Of a DNA stretch of 64,000 bases, positions 24,425 to 33,557 are shown in pieces. Each line of letters opens with the position of its first letter. Positions within the stretch are counted from its first letter, which is position 1. The stretch comes from Kitasatospora sp. A2-31. GTDB taxonomy: Bacteria > Actinomycetota > Actinomycetes > Streptomycetales > Streptomycetaceae. The notes under the pieces are model-generated. The model saw only the letters and a program-made list of their open reading frames with translations, ran no database searches and had not been told where the DNA came from. The translations under genes were made by a program, and so were the position numbers. Location of the stretch: the NCBI RefSeq assembly GCF_022288725.1, contig NZ_JAKNTA010000008.1, positions 62,001 to 126,000 on the forward strand. Direction: 5' to 3'.

Positions 24425-25348
24425 CTACGCGGCAGCGGCGTAGCTCGTACGCAGCAGCGCCATCGACCGATCGAGGTCCTCCACCGACCCGATACGGACC
24501 TCCAGCTCGCCCGTCCCGAGGTGCCCGATTCTCCGGACGTCCCGAGTCCAGCCCGGGACCAGCTGCACCGTCGTCGGGTCGACACGCAGGAAGACGACCA
24601 GAGCCTGCGCCTGCGCCAGCACCCGGACGCAGGCGAAGTTCCGCCGGCGGCGGTAGGCAACGTAGTGCTGCAGCGGCACCGCGTGGCCCTCGCCCAAGTC
24701 GAGCAGGCGGGCGTCGAGTTCTTCGTACAGCCCGCGGACCTCACCGCTGGCCTGCGCGAGGACGTCGGTGACCGTCCGACGGCTGGCCGCGACCGGGCGG
24801 GCAAGCTCGGTCCGCCGACCCGGAAGGGCGCCGCACCCGCCGGCGACCGACGCCGCCAGCTCCAGCGTCACCAAGTCGTCCCCGTAACGCCGGTAGACCA
24901 CCATGTCGATCCGGTGGTGGGACATCCCGGCCGCCACCAGGTCGTACCGGGTGAAGTCCGCCGCGATGCACACCACCCGCGGGTTGCTCCAGTCCACCTG
25001 CTCGGCGGCCTCGGCGCCGAGCCGTTGCTCGACGAGGGCCTCGAACTCGGCGCGGTTCTCCACCAGCCACGAGAGGTAGAACAGCCCCTGCGCGAGGACC
25101 GACTCGCTGCGCTGGCGCTTGTACTCGATCAGCACCGGGCTGCCGTCCTCGTCCAGGCCGAGGCTGTCGATCCGGCCCCGGTGCACCGGACCGGTGGAGT
25201 ACTCGCTCGCCAGGAAGCGGACGCCGCCCAGCATCTCCTCCATGTTCGCCTCGACGAGAGCCTGGAGGTGACGCTCCAGCTCTACGGTGTCGCCCTCGAC
25301 ACGACGAACATCCCCATCCGAAACGCGGAACACCTGCAGACCCGCCAC
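24425..25348 (-). CDS. DUF5655-type protein with putative PD-(D/E)xK nuclease core
   Basis: 307 aa. Residues about 25-95 resemble the NucS/DUF91-like nuclease fold: GRIDSLGLDEDGSPV then LIEYKR gives the D...ExK arrangement. The C-terminal ~90 residues match DUF5655 (VVFLRVDP ... LEVRIGSVEDLDRSMALL). GTG at 25348 with a G-rich upstream run is preferred over TTG at 25402. Whether it cuts DNA is untested. It lies between the conjugative element and the tRNA-derived repeats, so a defence or element-encoded role is possible. Confidence 0.7.
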   Translation of the reverse strand: MAGLQVFRVSDGDVRRVEGDTVELERHLQALVEANMEEMLGGVRFLASEYSTGPVHRGRIDSLGLDEDGSPVLIEYKRQRSESVLAQGLFYLSWLVENRAEFEALVEQRLGAEAAEQVDWSNPRVVCIAADFTRYDLVAAGMSHHRIDMVVYRRYGDDLVTLELAASVAGGCGALPGRRTELARPVAASRRTVTDVLAQASGEVRGLYEELDARLLDLGEGHAVPLQHYVAYRRRRNFACVRVLAQAQALVVFLRVDPTTVQLVPGWTRDVRRIGHLGTGELEVRIGSVEDLDRSMALLRTSYAAAA

Positions 25349-25675
25349 GTACCCCCCAGCACACCATCCACCGGACCACCCGGGGGATGAGCGGGACAAC
25401 ATACATGCCAGAAGCAGGACAATCTAGGTCTTGTTGCGTTTATCGCACTTTGCGCAGATGGGAATACAGCAGACGCAAGAAGCGGGTGCCGACAGGCGCT
25501 GGCTTGCTCGGGCGGCCCTGCTCCGGTGCGGAGCCCCGCTCGGCCGGCACACGCCGGTCGCCATCCCAGTGCACCGTCTCGTCTCAGTCGAAGCGGCGCC
25601 GAAGCACCTCGATCCGAGCCGGATGTTTCCGCGTTCCGGCTCCCAGGGCCATCTGCGGGACCTACGGTTTGTGGC
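25349..25675. other. Intergenic stretch without a recognised gene
   Basis: About 330 bases between divergent genes. It contains a less GC-rich patch near 25425-25460 that could hold promoters for both. No repeat or RNA was recognised. Confidence 0.4.
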
Positions 25676-26215
25676 ATGGACGTTCAGAGCTTGTGGTGGC
25701 GGGCGGGCCGACTGGCGTACGACATGCCGGCCGCGGGGTGGCTGGAGCAACGATGGCACGACTCGGTCCGCCGGGCAGCCACCCTTCTACAGCCGACCAG
25801 CACCCCGGAGGGTTACAGCAGCGGCCCGTGGACGTACGCGCTGCCGACCGTCGCGCTGCTCGTCTACACCGCGCGGGACCGCGATCCCGACCGCGATCCG
25901 GACCGCGAGGAGGCCAGCTGGCCCAAGCCCCTCGACGGGGTAACGGCAGAGTGGATCATCGAGCAGGTCGCCGACCGGACCGGCCTGCCGGGCAGGGTCC
26001 GGGCGGGGTTGGAGCGCTACAACCAGTTGGTGGACGGGAACCCGATCGGCAGGTTGTTCGCCGAGCTCACTGACGACCACGAGCCCGTGAGGAGCACGGC
26101 GTCAGGCACCGAGCTGCCCTCCCTTGAGCAATTCCCGGGCGGAACGCTTCTGGTTACCGGTGCCGAGTGGGCCGAGGGCCTGCTGACCCGGCACTACCTC
26201 AGCACCATCGCCTGA
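25676..26215 (+). CDS. Unknown 179-aa protein
   Basis: ATG at 25676 opens a frame with good coding character. Trp-rich N-terminus (DVQSLWWRAGRLAYD), a DRDPDRDPDRE repeat near residue 70 and an acidic C-terminal half (GTLLVTGAEWAEGLLTRHYL). No family recognised. Convergent with the downstream hydrolase; a shared terminator overlaps both stops. Confidence 0.55.
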   Translation: MDVQSLWWRAGRLAYDMPAAGWLEQRWHDSVRRAATLLQPTSTPEGYSSGPWTYALPTVALLVYTARDRDPDRDPDREEASWPKPLDGVTAEWIIEQVADRTGLPGRVRAGLERYNQLVDGNPIGRLFAELTDDHEPVRSTASGTELPSLEQFPGGTLLVTGAEWAEGLLTRHYLSTIA

Positions 26216-26231
26216 CTTGACGTCAGGCGAT
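26207..26231. terminator. Bidirectional hairpin between convergent genes
   Basis: ATCGCCTGAC, loop TTGAC, GTCAGGCGAT: a 10-bp perfect stem that includes both stop codons of the flanking convergent genes. Confidence 0.6.
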
Positions 26232-27050
26232 CCGGTCCAGGTCGATAGTCACGACCACCGCGGCGTGGTCGCTGAACCCGTCCGTAACCGGGTCGTCGTG
26301 CACCTCGTAACCGACCACCGCCGAGGCGAGTGCGGGTGAGAGCAGTACCAGGTCCTGGCGGCGCGGCACGTCGCCCGCGCCGAAGCCGCCGGTGAACCGG
26401 TCGTCCCCGCTGGCGTGGGCGACGTCGGTGAAGCCGGCCGCTTCCAGCAGGTCCATCGCCGTCCGCTGCGCCGAGCGCGGCTCGGCGAGCCCGAGCTGGG
26501 CGTTGCGCAGGTGTGGCGGCAGCGGTGCCCAGTTGGGCTCCGGGTGCCCGAAGCCGAGGTTGTTGAAGTCGCCGAGCACCACGGACCGGCGGCCGGGGTC
26601 CGCGAGGGTCTGGAGCGGCTGGACCTCGCGGGCCCGGTTGAGCGGGTCGAACGGATCCAAGTGCACGTTGCGGAAGGCCCATGGCGCAGGGTCGCCGTCG
26701 ACCTCAACAGTCGCCCAGCCCAGGACGTGGTGGTAGCGGGCCCCGTCCCCGTCCTCGGCCAGCACGCTGAGCCGCGGGCCGAACAGCATCGCAGTGTGGA
26801 AGCGGTGCCCGGTGGTGGTCTCGTTGGCGAAGGCGAGGAACGCGCTGGTCATGCCGAGCTGGCGGCGGGCCTGGTGCAGGCGCCGGCCGCCGAGCGCGTC
26901 CCACACGTTGCACTCCTGGAGGGCGTAGGCATCGGCCTCCAGGGAGCGCAGGAACCGGGCCTGCTGCTGCCAGCGGCGGTCGTCGCCGTACCCGTCGTCA
27001 TCCCGACCACCGAACAGCGTGTTGAACGTGGCGATCCGCAGCTCTGCCAC
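26223..27050 (-). CDS. Endonuclease/exonuclease/phosphatase (EEP) family hydrolase
   Basis: 275 aa, GTG start at 27050 after AGGAGG. EEP superfamily motifs are in order: RIATFNTLFGG, ALQECNVW (metal-binding Glu), FRNVHLDP, LGDFNN and GFSDHAAV (catalytic Asp-His). Members cleave phosphodiester bonds in nucleic acids or phospholipids with Mg. The substrate cannot be read from sequence. No signal peptide, so probably cytoplasmic. Confidence 0.82.
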   Translation of the reverse strand: MAELRIATFNTLFGGRDDDGYGDDRRWQQQARFLRSLEADAYALQECNVWDALGGRRLHQARRQLGMTSAFLAFANETTTGHRFHTAMLFGPRLSVLAEDGDGARYHHVLGWATVEVDGDPAPWAFRNVHLDPFDPLNRAREVQPLQTLADPGRRSVVLGDFNNLGFGHPEPNWAPLPPHLRNAQLGLAEPRSAQRTAMDLLEAAGFTDVAHASGDDRFTGGFGAGDVPRRQDLVLLSPALASAVVGYEVHDDPVTDGFSDHAAVVVTIDLDRIA

Positions 27051-27203
27051 AGCGCCTCCTCGGTGGTGGTGGCCATGTCCTGGAGCCTACTGAGCGGACG
27101 GGCCCGCCGTCCGCCGAACGGGCGTTGCCGAGAGTGACGATCGAGGCCGGGTCGTCTAAGCTGGACGTTAGGACATTCCTCAGCCGCCGGGGTGCCCGCG
27201 AAG

Positions 27204-27316
27204 TGCCCGGGACGTTCGGGCACCCGTGGGACTCACCGCCCCACCTGGGACTAGCCGTCAGGGGTGCATGTGCTGTGATCAGGCGAAACTGGGACTCGGG
27301 CCCGCCTGTTGGGACT
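27204..27316. repeat. TGGGACT repeats and small palindrome beside att site
   Basis: Four TGGGACT copies at 27227, 27246, 27290 and 27310, plus a GTGCCCG/CGGGCAC inverted repeat at 27204-27224, directly upstream of the tRNA-like repeat. This layout resembles arm-type or excisionase sites next to a recombination core; inference from position. Confidence 0.5.
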
Positions 27317-27338
27317 GGTGGGCACGGGACCGAGCGCG

Positions 27339-27381
27339 CTCGTAATGCGTAGGTCGCGGGTTCGAATCCCGCAGGCGGCTC
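27339..27381 (+). repeat. tRNA-Thr(CGT)-like 3' half, left att repeat
   Basis: 43 bases beginning with an anticodon loop CTCGTAA, followed by a perfect T-arm (GCGGG TTCGAAT CCCGC) and acceptor end GGCGGCTC. The 5' side does not form a proper D-arm, so a functional tRNA is unlikely. A second copy at 37084 is 41/43 identical. Core repeats running from the anticodon loop to the 3' end are typical of tyrosine-integrase sites. Confidence 0.7.
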
Positions 27382-27388
27382 CATGGTG

Positions 27389-27422
27389 AACCCCAGGTCA
27401 GGCTTCTGACCTGGGGTTTTTC
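27389..27422. terminator. Terminator after the tRNA-like sequence
   Basis: 13-bp stem (AACCCCAGGTCAG/CTGACCTGGGGTT) with a 4-base loop, then a T-run. It is placed as expected for a tRNA gene. A half copy of the same terminator follows the degraded repeat near 27524. Confidence 0.75.
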
Positions 27423-27471
27423 CGTTTCCGTGACCATGGGAATCGGGAAATCGGACACCCGGACTCTATGC

Positions 27472-27497
27472 ATCGCAATGCGTAGGTCGCCGGTTCG
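27472..27497 (+). repeat. Degraded third tRNA-like fragment
   Basis: 23 of 26 bases match positions 27339-27364 (GCAATGCGTAGGTCGCCGG core), followed at about 27524-27543 by TTGACCTGGGGTTTT, a half copy of the terminator. It suggests a previous integration or excision event at the same site. Confidence 0.6.
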
Positions 27498-27550
27498 CTG
27501 AGGTTATCGACTCCTTGGGAAACCTTCTTGACCTGGGGTTTTGTCCAGAA

Positions 27551-27605
27551 GGACAAGTCGGGCCACCCGCTGGCGGAGGGTCTTGGTGGACAGCCGGTGG
27601 ACGAG
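27551..27605 (+). repeat. Island-end repeat R, left copy
   Basis: GGACAAGTCG, then GGGTCT and GGTGGACAGCCGGTGGACG; the last 19 bases recur exactly at 36949-36967. The block sits just inside the left att repeats. GGTGGAC itself occurs twice in each copy, 11 bases apart. Confidence 0.55.
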
Positions 27606-27832
27606 CGCGCATCGAGGGTGCGGATGGATGGTCGTGAGCGGGCGCGTCAGTCTTGGACGGGCTGTCCGCTGTCGACAAGTGAGGGGTCGGCGGCTTGTCG
27701 TTCGGGGGAGGGGCTCCGGAGGTCGACGCGGCATGCTCAACTCGTCATGGGTGGGGACCGGGCGGCGTCCGCGAGCTGGTGGGCGGCCTCGGCTGGGACG
27801 TTGAGGTGAGTTGGCTGCGGCGGAGTGAGGCA
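27606..27832. other. Non-coding stretch inside island left end
   Basis: About 230 bases between repeat R and the esterase remnant. No gene, repeat or RNA recognised. Confidence 0.4.
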
Positions 27833-28150
27833 GTAGGACGGGGTGTCGAACGCGGCGTCGGTGACCGGGTAGAGGAGCACCTGCTGGACGAGCGCGACAT
27901 CGCAGCGCTCCTTTTCCATCAGCGTCAGCGCGGCGGCCGTGTTGCCGCCGACCGAGTCGCCCGCCGCCGCCAGCCGGGTGCCGTCCAGGTTTTTGGTGGC
28001 ACCGGCGGTGACGACCCAGCGGGCGACCGCGTGGTTCTGCTCGGCGGCCACGGGGTAGCGCGCCTCGGGCGACAGATCGTACTCGGGGAAGACCACCGCG
28101 GCCTGCGCACCGACCGCCAGCTCCCGCACCAGCCGGTCGCGATGACCGGC
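27833..28150 (-). pseudogene. Remnant of an HSL-family alpha/beta-hydrolase
   Basis: Only the middle of an acetylesterase survives: RDRLVRELAVGAQAAVVFPEYDL, then the nucleophile elbow GDSVGGN and LLYPVTDAAFDTPSY. The N-terminal HGGG oxyanion part and the C-terminal Asp/His part are absent. Homology breaks off 35 bases before the stop of jetD. A 130-aa frame (27737-28129) remains open but would not make a working enzyme. Debris at the island edge. Confidence 0.75.
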
Positions 28151-28185
28151 GGGTCAGGAGTCGTCCGGTGGGCACCCTCTCCCGG

Positions 28186-29451
28186 CTATGCGGTCTGCCG
28201 ACGGAGGTCGGTGAGCAGTTGGTCGAGCAGGTGCTCCTCCTCGATGCGGACGGCGTGCTCGGTGATGGCCGGAGCGAGGCCAGGGTCCCAGGGGGTGGGG
28301 GTCGGGATGCCGGTGGTGAGCGGGGTGCCGAGGCCGCTTTCGACGGCGGTGAGGTAGGAGGCGCTGTCGTAGCGCCAGGGGAGGGCGCCGGGGAGGCGGA
28401 GGACGCCGGAGGCGATGCGGATACCGCCCCAGTCGAAGTCGCCGTGGTACGCGAGCCGGCAGCCCTGGTCGGCGAGGTGACCCAGCAGAGTGCGGGCGGC
28501 GACGGACAGTTGGCCTTCGACACACACCAGCGGCGGGCAGTCGGAACCCAGTTCGTCGGCGGCGGCCGCGAGGACGGCGGGGTTCTCGCAGACGTGGACA
28601 GTGCGCTCGGCGAGGCCGAGTGCGGGCTGCTGTCGGGTGAGCTGGCGCAGTGTCAGCAGGCAGGGTTCACCGCCCTCGTGGGCGGCGGCGAGGATGCGCC
28701 CGGTGGTGCTGCTGGTGGAACCGGGCAGGCCGAGGACGAGGACGCGCGAGGAGAGTTCGTCCAGGGCCACGCCGGCGGCCGCCCAGGCCGCCCGGCGGCC
28801 TTCGGCGCCGCTGGGCAGCTCGGTGGCGGCCAGGGCCCGGACGGCGGAGTGGACGAGCGCGCTGAGCGGACGGCCCTGGTCCAGGGCGTGGGCGTCGCCG
28901 AGGGTGCGGGCGGCGAGGACGGGCAGCGTGAGTCCGTCGGCGGGGAGCCGGGCGAGGACCCGTACGGCGTCGGCGGCCAGCCGACGGCCCGTGGCCGGGT
29001 CGCCGCCCGCGAGCCGCCTGAGGAGGCCGTTGGCCGCCACCTTGGCCTTCCAGGAGGCGAGTTCGGGCCGCTCGGTGACGGCGGGGTGCTCGAGCTCGGA
29101 GAGCGCGCGCTGCCACGCGGTGGCCAGGGCTGCATCCTGCGCGCGCTTGTCGGTGACCGGGCCGGTCAGCGCCACCACGGCCGCGGCGAGCCCGTCCGGG
29201 CTGGCGCCGCTGGCCCGGAGCGTGCGGTCGACGGCGGCCAGCGAGACGGACAGTGACCGGCCGGGGCGCGGAGGCCGGCCCAGAAGGCGGGCGACGGCCG
29301 CCCGTGCGGCGTCGTCGGCCTCGGTCAGGGAGACCGTGCCGTCGAGGGGCCGCCCGGATTCCAGGCGTCGGCGGGCGCGGTCGAGCAGCCAGGCGAGCTC
29401 GGGTGCGCCGAGCAGACGCTGGAGGCGGGGGAGGTCCATGGGGAGGTCCAT
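28186..29451 (-). CDS. jetD: Wadjet JetD, DUF2399-like TOPRIM nuclease
   Basis: 421 aa. ATG at 29451 starts two bases after the jetC stop; a second ATG lies at 29439. It matches the TIGR02679/DUF2399 family: VCENPAV supplies the TOPRIM glutamate (E289), and YHGDFDWGG (about 335-343) the metal-binding D338 and D340. In studied Wadjet systems JetD cuts DNA once the SMC complex has extruded a small circle, which removes plasmids. All expected catalytic residues are present, so the system looks intact. Confidence 0.87.
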   Translation of the reverse strand: MDLPMDLPRLQRLLGAPELAWLLDRARRRLESGRPLDGTVSLTEADDAARAAVARLLGRPPRPGRSLSVSLAAVDRTLRASGASPDGLAAAVVALTGPVTDKRAQDAALATAWQRALSELEHPAVTERPELASWKAKVAANGLLRRLAGGDPATGRRLAADAVRVLARLPADGLTLPVLAARTLGDAHALDQGRPLSALVHSAVRALAATELPSGAEGRRAAWAAAGVALDELSSRVLVLGLPGSTSSTTGRILAAAHEGGEPCLLTLRQLTRQQPALGLAERTVHVCENPAVLAAAADELGSDCPPLVCVEGQLSVAARTLLGHLADQGCRLAYHGDFDWGGIRIASGVLRLPGALPWRYDSASYLTAVESGLGTPLTTGIPTPTPWDPGLAPAITEHAVRIEEEHLLDQLLTDLRRQTA

Positions 29452-29453
29452 GG

Positions 29454-32400
29454 TCAGGCGAAGAGTCCTTCCTGGCGTTGCGGCGGAACCTCGCCGTCGG
29501 TCACCAGGGTGCGGTGCCGGCCGTCCCACTCCCAGCGGGTGACCAGGACGGCGGCGATCTCGTCGACGCGGGAGAGCTGGGCGATGGCGAGGCCCGGCAC
29601 CTGCGGGTAGCAGCCCCATTCGCGCTCGGAGGTCATGACCACGTCCAGGTCGAAGGCGGTGAGCAGTCCGAGCGACTTGGCCCGGGAGTCGTCGTCGACG
29701 CCGGCGAAGGCCTCGTCCAGGGTGACCAGGCGCGGGGCGTGCGGGTTGCCGGCGGAGGCGTAGTGCGAGGAGGCGGCGGCGAACAGGGGCAGGGAGACGG
29801 AGAGCACCCGCTCGCCTCCGGAGGCCGGGCCGGTGGCGGACTGCCACCGGCCGTGCTGGTGGCGCTCGATGCCGAACTCGTGCCAGGAGCGGTAGTCCAG
29901 AGCGGTGCTGAGGTGTTCGAGCCAGGTGCCGGCGGGGTTGTCGGTGCGGGCGCGGTCGATCTGGGCCTGGAGGAACTCGCCGAGGGCGGTGCGGTCGGCG
30001 GCGGTCCAGGCGTCGGAGGACTGGCGCAGCAGGCGGTCGCGGGCGGCGGTCAGGCCGCCGGGCGCGTTGCGCGCGGGCCGCCAGACCAGGCGGAGCAGCA
30101 TGCCGGTGCTGGTCGGGCGGTCCTTCAGTTCCTCGTTCATCTTCAGCACCTGGTGCTCGGCGGCGCTGACGAGCTCCTGGAGGGTCCCGGCCACCTCGGT
30201 GATCAGGTGATTCTCCAGGATCTCCTGCTCGCGGGCGGAGAGCAGCTGCTGGCGGTCGGCCACCTCTGCGGTCAGGGCGGCGGCGAGCGCGGGGACGGAG
30301 CGTTCCCGGCCTTGGAAGACGACGTCGACGACCAGACCGTCGTCCATCATGCGGGCGGCGGCCGTGTGCCCGTGGCGGGCCAGGGCGTCGGAGAGGTCCT
30401 TGAGCTCTTCGGTGATCCTGCGCTGGACGCGCTCCCACGCCGGGTCGGAGTCGTCGACGGACTCCAGCTCGCGTTCGACGGTGCGGGCGAGCCGGACGGC
30501 CGGCTCGGGAGCCCAGGAGTCGGAGGCGTGCTCGAGCTCGGGCAGGGCGACAGCGAGCAGGCCGGTGGCGGCGAAGCGGCGCAGCGCGTCGATCGCCTCC
30601 TCCCGGGTGCGGACGGTGTCCTCGATCTCACCGCGTACCCGGGTGCGCAGGGCGTCGGCGGCGGCCTGGCGGCCGGTGGCGGCGTTCTGCTCGCGGCGGG
30701 TGGCCCGCTCGGCCTCCTCGCAGTCGCGCAGGGCGGCCTTGACCTGGTCGAGTTGGCGTTGCAGCTCGGCGACGGCCGCGCCCACGGTGGCCTTGAGCGT
30801 CTCGTGGCGTTCGCCGGCCGCGACGGCCTCCCGGGCCGCCGCGCGGGAGCGCTCGGCGAGTTCGGCGGCGTGCTCGACGGCGCGGGTGTGGTCGGCCTCC
30901 TCGGTGGCCAGTGCGGTACGGGCCGCGCGGGTCTCGCGCACGGCCGGCCAGAGTGCCGCCAGGGCCTCGCGGTAGGAGCCGAGCGCCTCGCGGATGCCGC
31001 GCAGGCCGGTGCTGCTGGTCGGCAACCCCAGCTCGGCGGCGATGGACTGGAGTTCTTCCGTCGCCCGGTCGGCGTCGGCGGCGGCGTCGGCGGCGGCCCG
31101 GTCGGCGGCGGTGCGGCGCTCGGCGGCCCGGGTGTGCTCCTGCTGGGCCGCCGCGACCCCGGCCTGGGCGGCGCGCAGGGCGGAGTCGTCCGGCAGCGCG
31201 GCCTGCTCCGCCGCGAGGGTGCGTGCGTCGGCCGCCGTGCTCTCGGACCGGTCCGCCAGGTCCTGCAGCCGCCCTGCGAGGTGGTCGAGTTCGGCGTTGA
31301 CGGCGGCGATCCGGGCGCGCCTGGCCTGTTCGCGCGTGCTCTCGCCCAGGTACTCGGCGGTCGGCTTGGACCAGGCGCCGGTGAGTGCTCCGAGGCGGAA
31401 GCGGCCGTCCAGGCCCACCCAGCTGCCGGTGTCCGGGAGATCGTCGTCCACGTCGAGCAGGCCGATCCCGCTCAGCAGCCGCGAGACCAGTTCGTCCGGC
31501 AGGGCGGCGGCGGCCGGGTCGGCGCGGTCGACCGCCGGGCGCAGGACGCCGGCCAGCGAGCGCCCGTCCACCGGCGGGCCGGCGGTCAGCAGGGTGTCCC
31601 AGGTATCGGCGGCGGCCAGTGAGCCGTCCGGGCCGACCCAGGCATCGAGCAGACCGGACGCCTCCAGGGCGGCTTCCAGCCCAGCGGTCCGGTGGTCCGG
31701 CAGCTGATCCCTGAAGTCGACCAGGCGCCAGAGCGGCGCGCCCGGGCGGTCCTGCCGGGCCTCGGGGGAGCGGGTGTGCGGCGCCTGCGGACCTCGCTGG
31801 CCGCCGGAGGTCAACTCCGCCAGTTCGGCGCGCAGTTCTTCCGTACGGGTGTGCAGCTCGCGCTGCTGGAGGTCCAGTGCGGCGCGCCGGGAGGCGAGTT
31901 CGGCGCCGACTGCGGAGGCGGTCTGCTGCGCCGCGGTACGGGAGGGGTCGGGGCCGTTCAGCGTCTCGACCCACTGGGCGAGTTCGTCGAGCATGCCCTC
32001 GGGGTCGGCGGGGCGGAGCAGCGTGCAGGAGGTGAAGTGGGCGCGCACGGCTGAGAGGTAGTCCCGGCCTGCCTGCGCGGCGTTCTCCTCGGCCTCGGTC
32101 CGCAGGTCGGCCCGGCGGGTCAGGTCCTCGTCGGCATCCGCCAACTGCCGCCGTTTCCGGTCGAGTTCACGAAGCGCGTCCTGGGCTGCGGCCAGCTGCT
32201 CCTCGACCAGGACGACCGAGCGCAGCCGCCGGTCGGTGAACTCGGCGCAGCTCCGCTGAGTGGCCTCGGGCGGATCCCCCGCTGCGAGCGGGAGGCTGAC
32301 CCGGTCAGTGTGCTCCCGCTCCACTCCGGCGGACGCGGCCGCCTCTGAGGCCCTGGCCAGGGCGGCCTCCTGTGCCCGGTCGGCGGCTTCGGCGCGCGAA

Positions 32401-33557
32401 CGCGCCGCGCCGAGCCGGGTGACGTACCGGGTCAGCTCGTCCTCGGCGCGGGTGCGGTCCCCCTCGGCGCGTTCGGCGTCTCGGGCGGTGCGTCCGGCGA
32501 GGTCGGCGGCCTGCTCCAGCTCGCGGGCGCTGCGCATCTCCGGGCCGGCCCGCAGGGCCTCGTCCCTGGCCCGCAGGCCGGAGCGCAGCCGGTCCAGCTC
32601 TTCCAGTCGGGCCTCGGCCGCCTCCAGTGCGACCCCTGCCGCCTCGAAGTCCTGCTCGGCGGTGTTCAGTTCGGTGCGCAGTGCCTCGTAGCGGGAGTGC
32701 TGCGCCCGGGGCGCGCGGGCCTTGCGCCGCGCGGCCACCCGGGCGTACCGGCGGTAGTGCTCCAGGAAGCCGGTGGCGGCGCGCTCGGCGGCCACCATGA
32801 CCGCGAGCTGCTCCTTCTCCTCGTCGAGCGAGCGGAACGCCTCGGCGACGTCCGCGATCACGGCCTGGTCCATCGGCGGCAGCGACTCGGTGAGCGCCTG
32901 GGAGAGCGCCTTCTCGCTGGGCCGCTTGGACAGTTGCGGTTGGCGCAGCTGGACCAGCAGGTCGACCAGGGCCGCGTAGCGCTGCTCGCCGAGGCCGAAC
33001 AGCGCTTCGTCCACCGCTCGGCGGTACGCCCGTGCCGAGTCGTACACCAGGCCGCGCCCGTCCAGCGCCTCGGCCAGCCGGTCGCGGGTGATCGCGGCGC
33101 CGGTGGAGTCCAGCAGCCGCAGCTCGGGGCCGATCCGCCGGTCGGTGACGAAGTACCAGTGCCGGGCGATACCCCTCCCGCTGACTGCCTTGAGACCGCA
33201 GCCCAGGGTGGTGTAGTGCGAGGTGCCGTCCTCGTCCAGGCGGCCGAACTCGATCCAGGTGTAGCCGAGCCGTTCGGGGTGCGGGTGCTCGCCGCCGAGC
33301 AGGAGGTTCCACTCCATGCGCTTCTTCGGGTCGGCGTCCGGCTCGACCCGATGCGGTGAGAGGTCCCCGTCCAGCAGGAAGGGCAGGGTCAGGGCCAGCA
33401 CCTTGGACTTGCCAGTGCCGTTGTTGCCGCGGAACAGGAGGCGGCCGTCGCGGAAGTGGAACTCCTCGACGTCGTAGTAGAAGAGGTCGACCAGGCCGAC
33501 CCGCAGCGGCTGCCAGCGGGTGCGGCCGGCGGACGGCAGCGCGACAGTCGGGTTCAT
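29454..33557 (-). CDS. jetC: Wadjet JetC, SMC-like ATPase (TIGR02680-like)
   Basis: 1367 aa, the loop-extruding motor of the system. Walker A FRGNNGTGKSK (residues 42-52) is near the N-terminus. Long charged coiled coils fill the middle with a break near 620-720 that would be the hinge. The signature SGGER (about 1246) and Walker B LVTLDEAFAGVDDD (about 1276-1289) complete the ATPase head at the C-terminus. ATG overlaps the jetB stop (ATGA). Length matches TIGR02680 members. Confidence 0.92.
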   Translation of the reverse strand: MNPTVALPSAGRTRWQPLRVGLVDLFYYDVEEFHFRDGRLLFRGNNGTGKSKVLALTLPFLLDGDLSPHRVEPDADPKKRMEWNLLLGGEHPHPERLGYTWIEFGRLDEDGTSHYTTLGCGLKAVSGRGIARHWYFVTDRRIGPELRLLDSTGAAITRDRLAEALDGRGLVYDSARAYRRAVDEALFGLGEQRYAALVDLLVQLRQPQLSKRPSEKALSQALTESLPPMDQAVIADVAEAFRSLDEEKEQLAVMVAAERAATGFLEHYRRYARVAARRKARAPRAQHSRYEALRTELNTAEQDFEAAGVALEAAEARLEELDRLRSGLRARDEALRAGPEMRSARELEQAADLAGRTARDAERAEGDRTRAEDELTRYVTRLGAARSRAEAADRAQEAALARASEAAASAGVEREHTDRVSLPLAAGDPPEATQRSCAEFTDRRLRSVVLVEEQLAAAQDALRELDRKRRQLADADEDLTRRADLRTEAEENAAQAGRDYLSAVRAHFTSCTLLRPADPEGMLDELAQWVETLNGPDPSRTAAQQTASAVGAELASRRAALDLQQRELHTRTEELRAELAELTSGGQRGPQAPHTRSPEARQDRPGAPLWRLVDFRDQLPDHRTAGLEAALEASGLLDAWVGPDGSLAAADTWDTLLTAGPPVDGRSLAGVLRPAVDRADPAAAALPDELVSRLLSGIGLLDVDDDLPDTGSWVGLDGRFRLGALTGAWSKPTAEYLGESTREQARRARIAAVNAELDHLAGRLQDLADRSESTAADARTLAAEQAALPDDSALRAAQAGVAAAQQEHTRAAERRTAADRAAADAAADADRATEELQSIAAELGLPTSSTGLRGIREALGSYREALAALWPAVRETRAARTALATEEADHTRAVEHAAELAERSRAAAREAVAAGERHETLKATVGAAVAELQRQLDQVKAALRDCEEAERATRREQNAATGRQAAADALRTRVRGEIEDTVRTREEAIDALRRFAATGLLAVALPELEHASDSWAPEPAVRLARTVERELESVDDSDPAWERVQRRITEELKDLSDALARHGHTAAARMMDDGLVVDVVFQGRERSVPALAAALTAEVADRQQLLSAREQEILENHLITEVAGTLQELVSAAEHQVLKMNEELKDRPTSTGMLLRLVWRPARNAPGGLTAARDRLLRQSSDAWTAADRTALGEFLQAQIDRARTDNPAGTWLEHLSTALDYRSWHEFGIERHQHGRWQSATGPASGGERVLSVSLPLFAAASSHYASAGNPHAPRLVTLDEAFAGVDDDSRAKSLGLLTAFDLDVVMTSEREWGCYPQVPGLAIAQLSRVDEIAAVLVTRWEWDGRHRTLVTDGEVPPQRQEGLFA

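Noticed and set aside
27301..27382. Complete tRNA-Thr gene
   Set aside because: T-arm and anticodon loop are good and 6 of 7 acceptor pairs can form, but the D-arm region does not fold properly and overlaps TGGGACT repeats. Treated as a tRNA-derived att fragment.
29253..31622. 789-codon plus-strand open frame
   Set aside because: Antisense to jetC and jetD; shadow.
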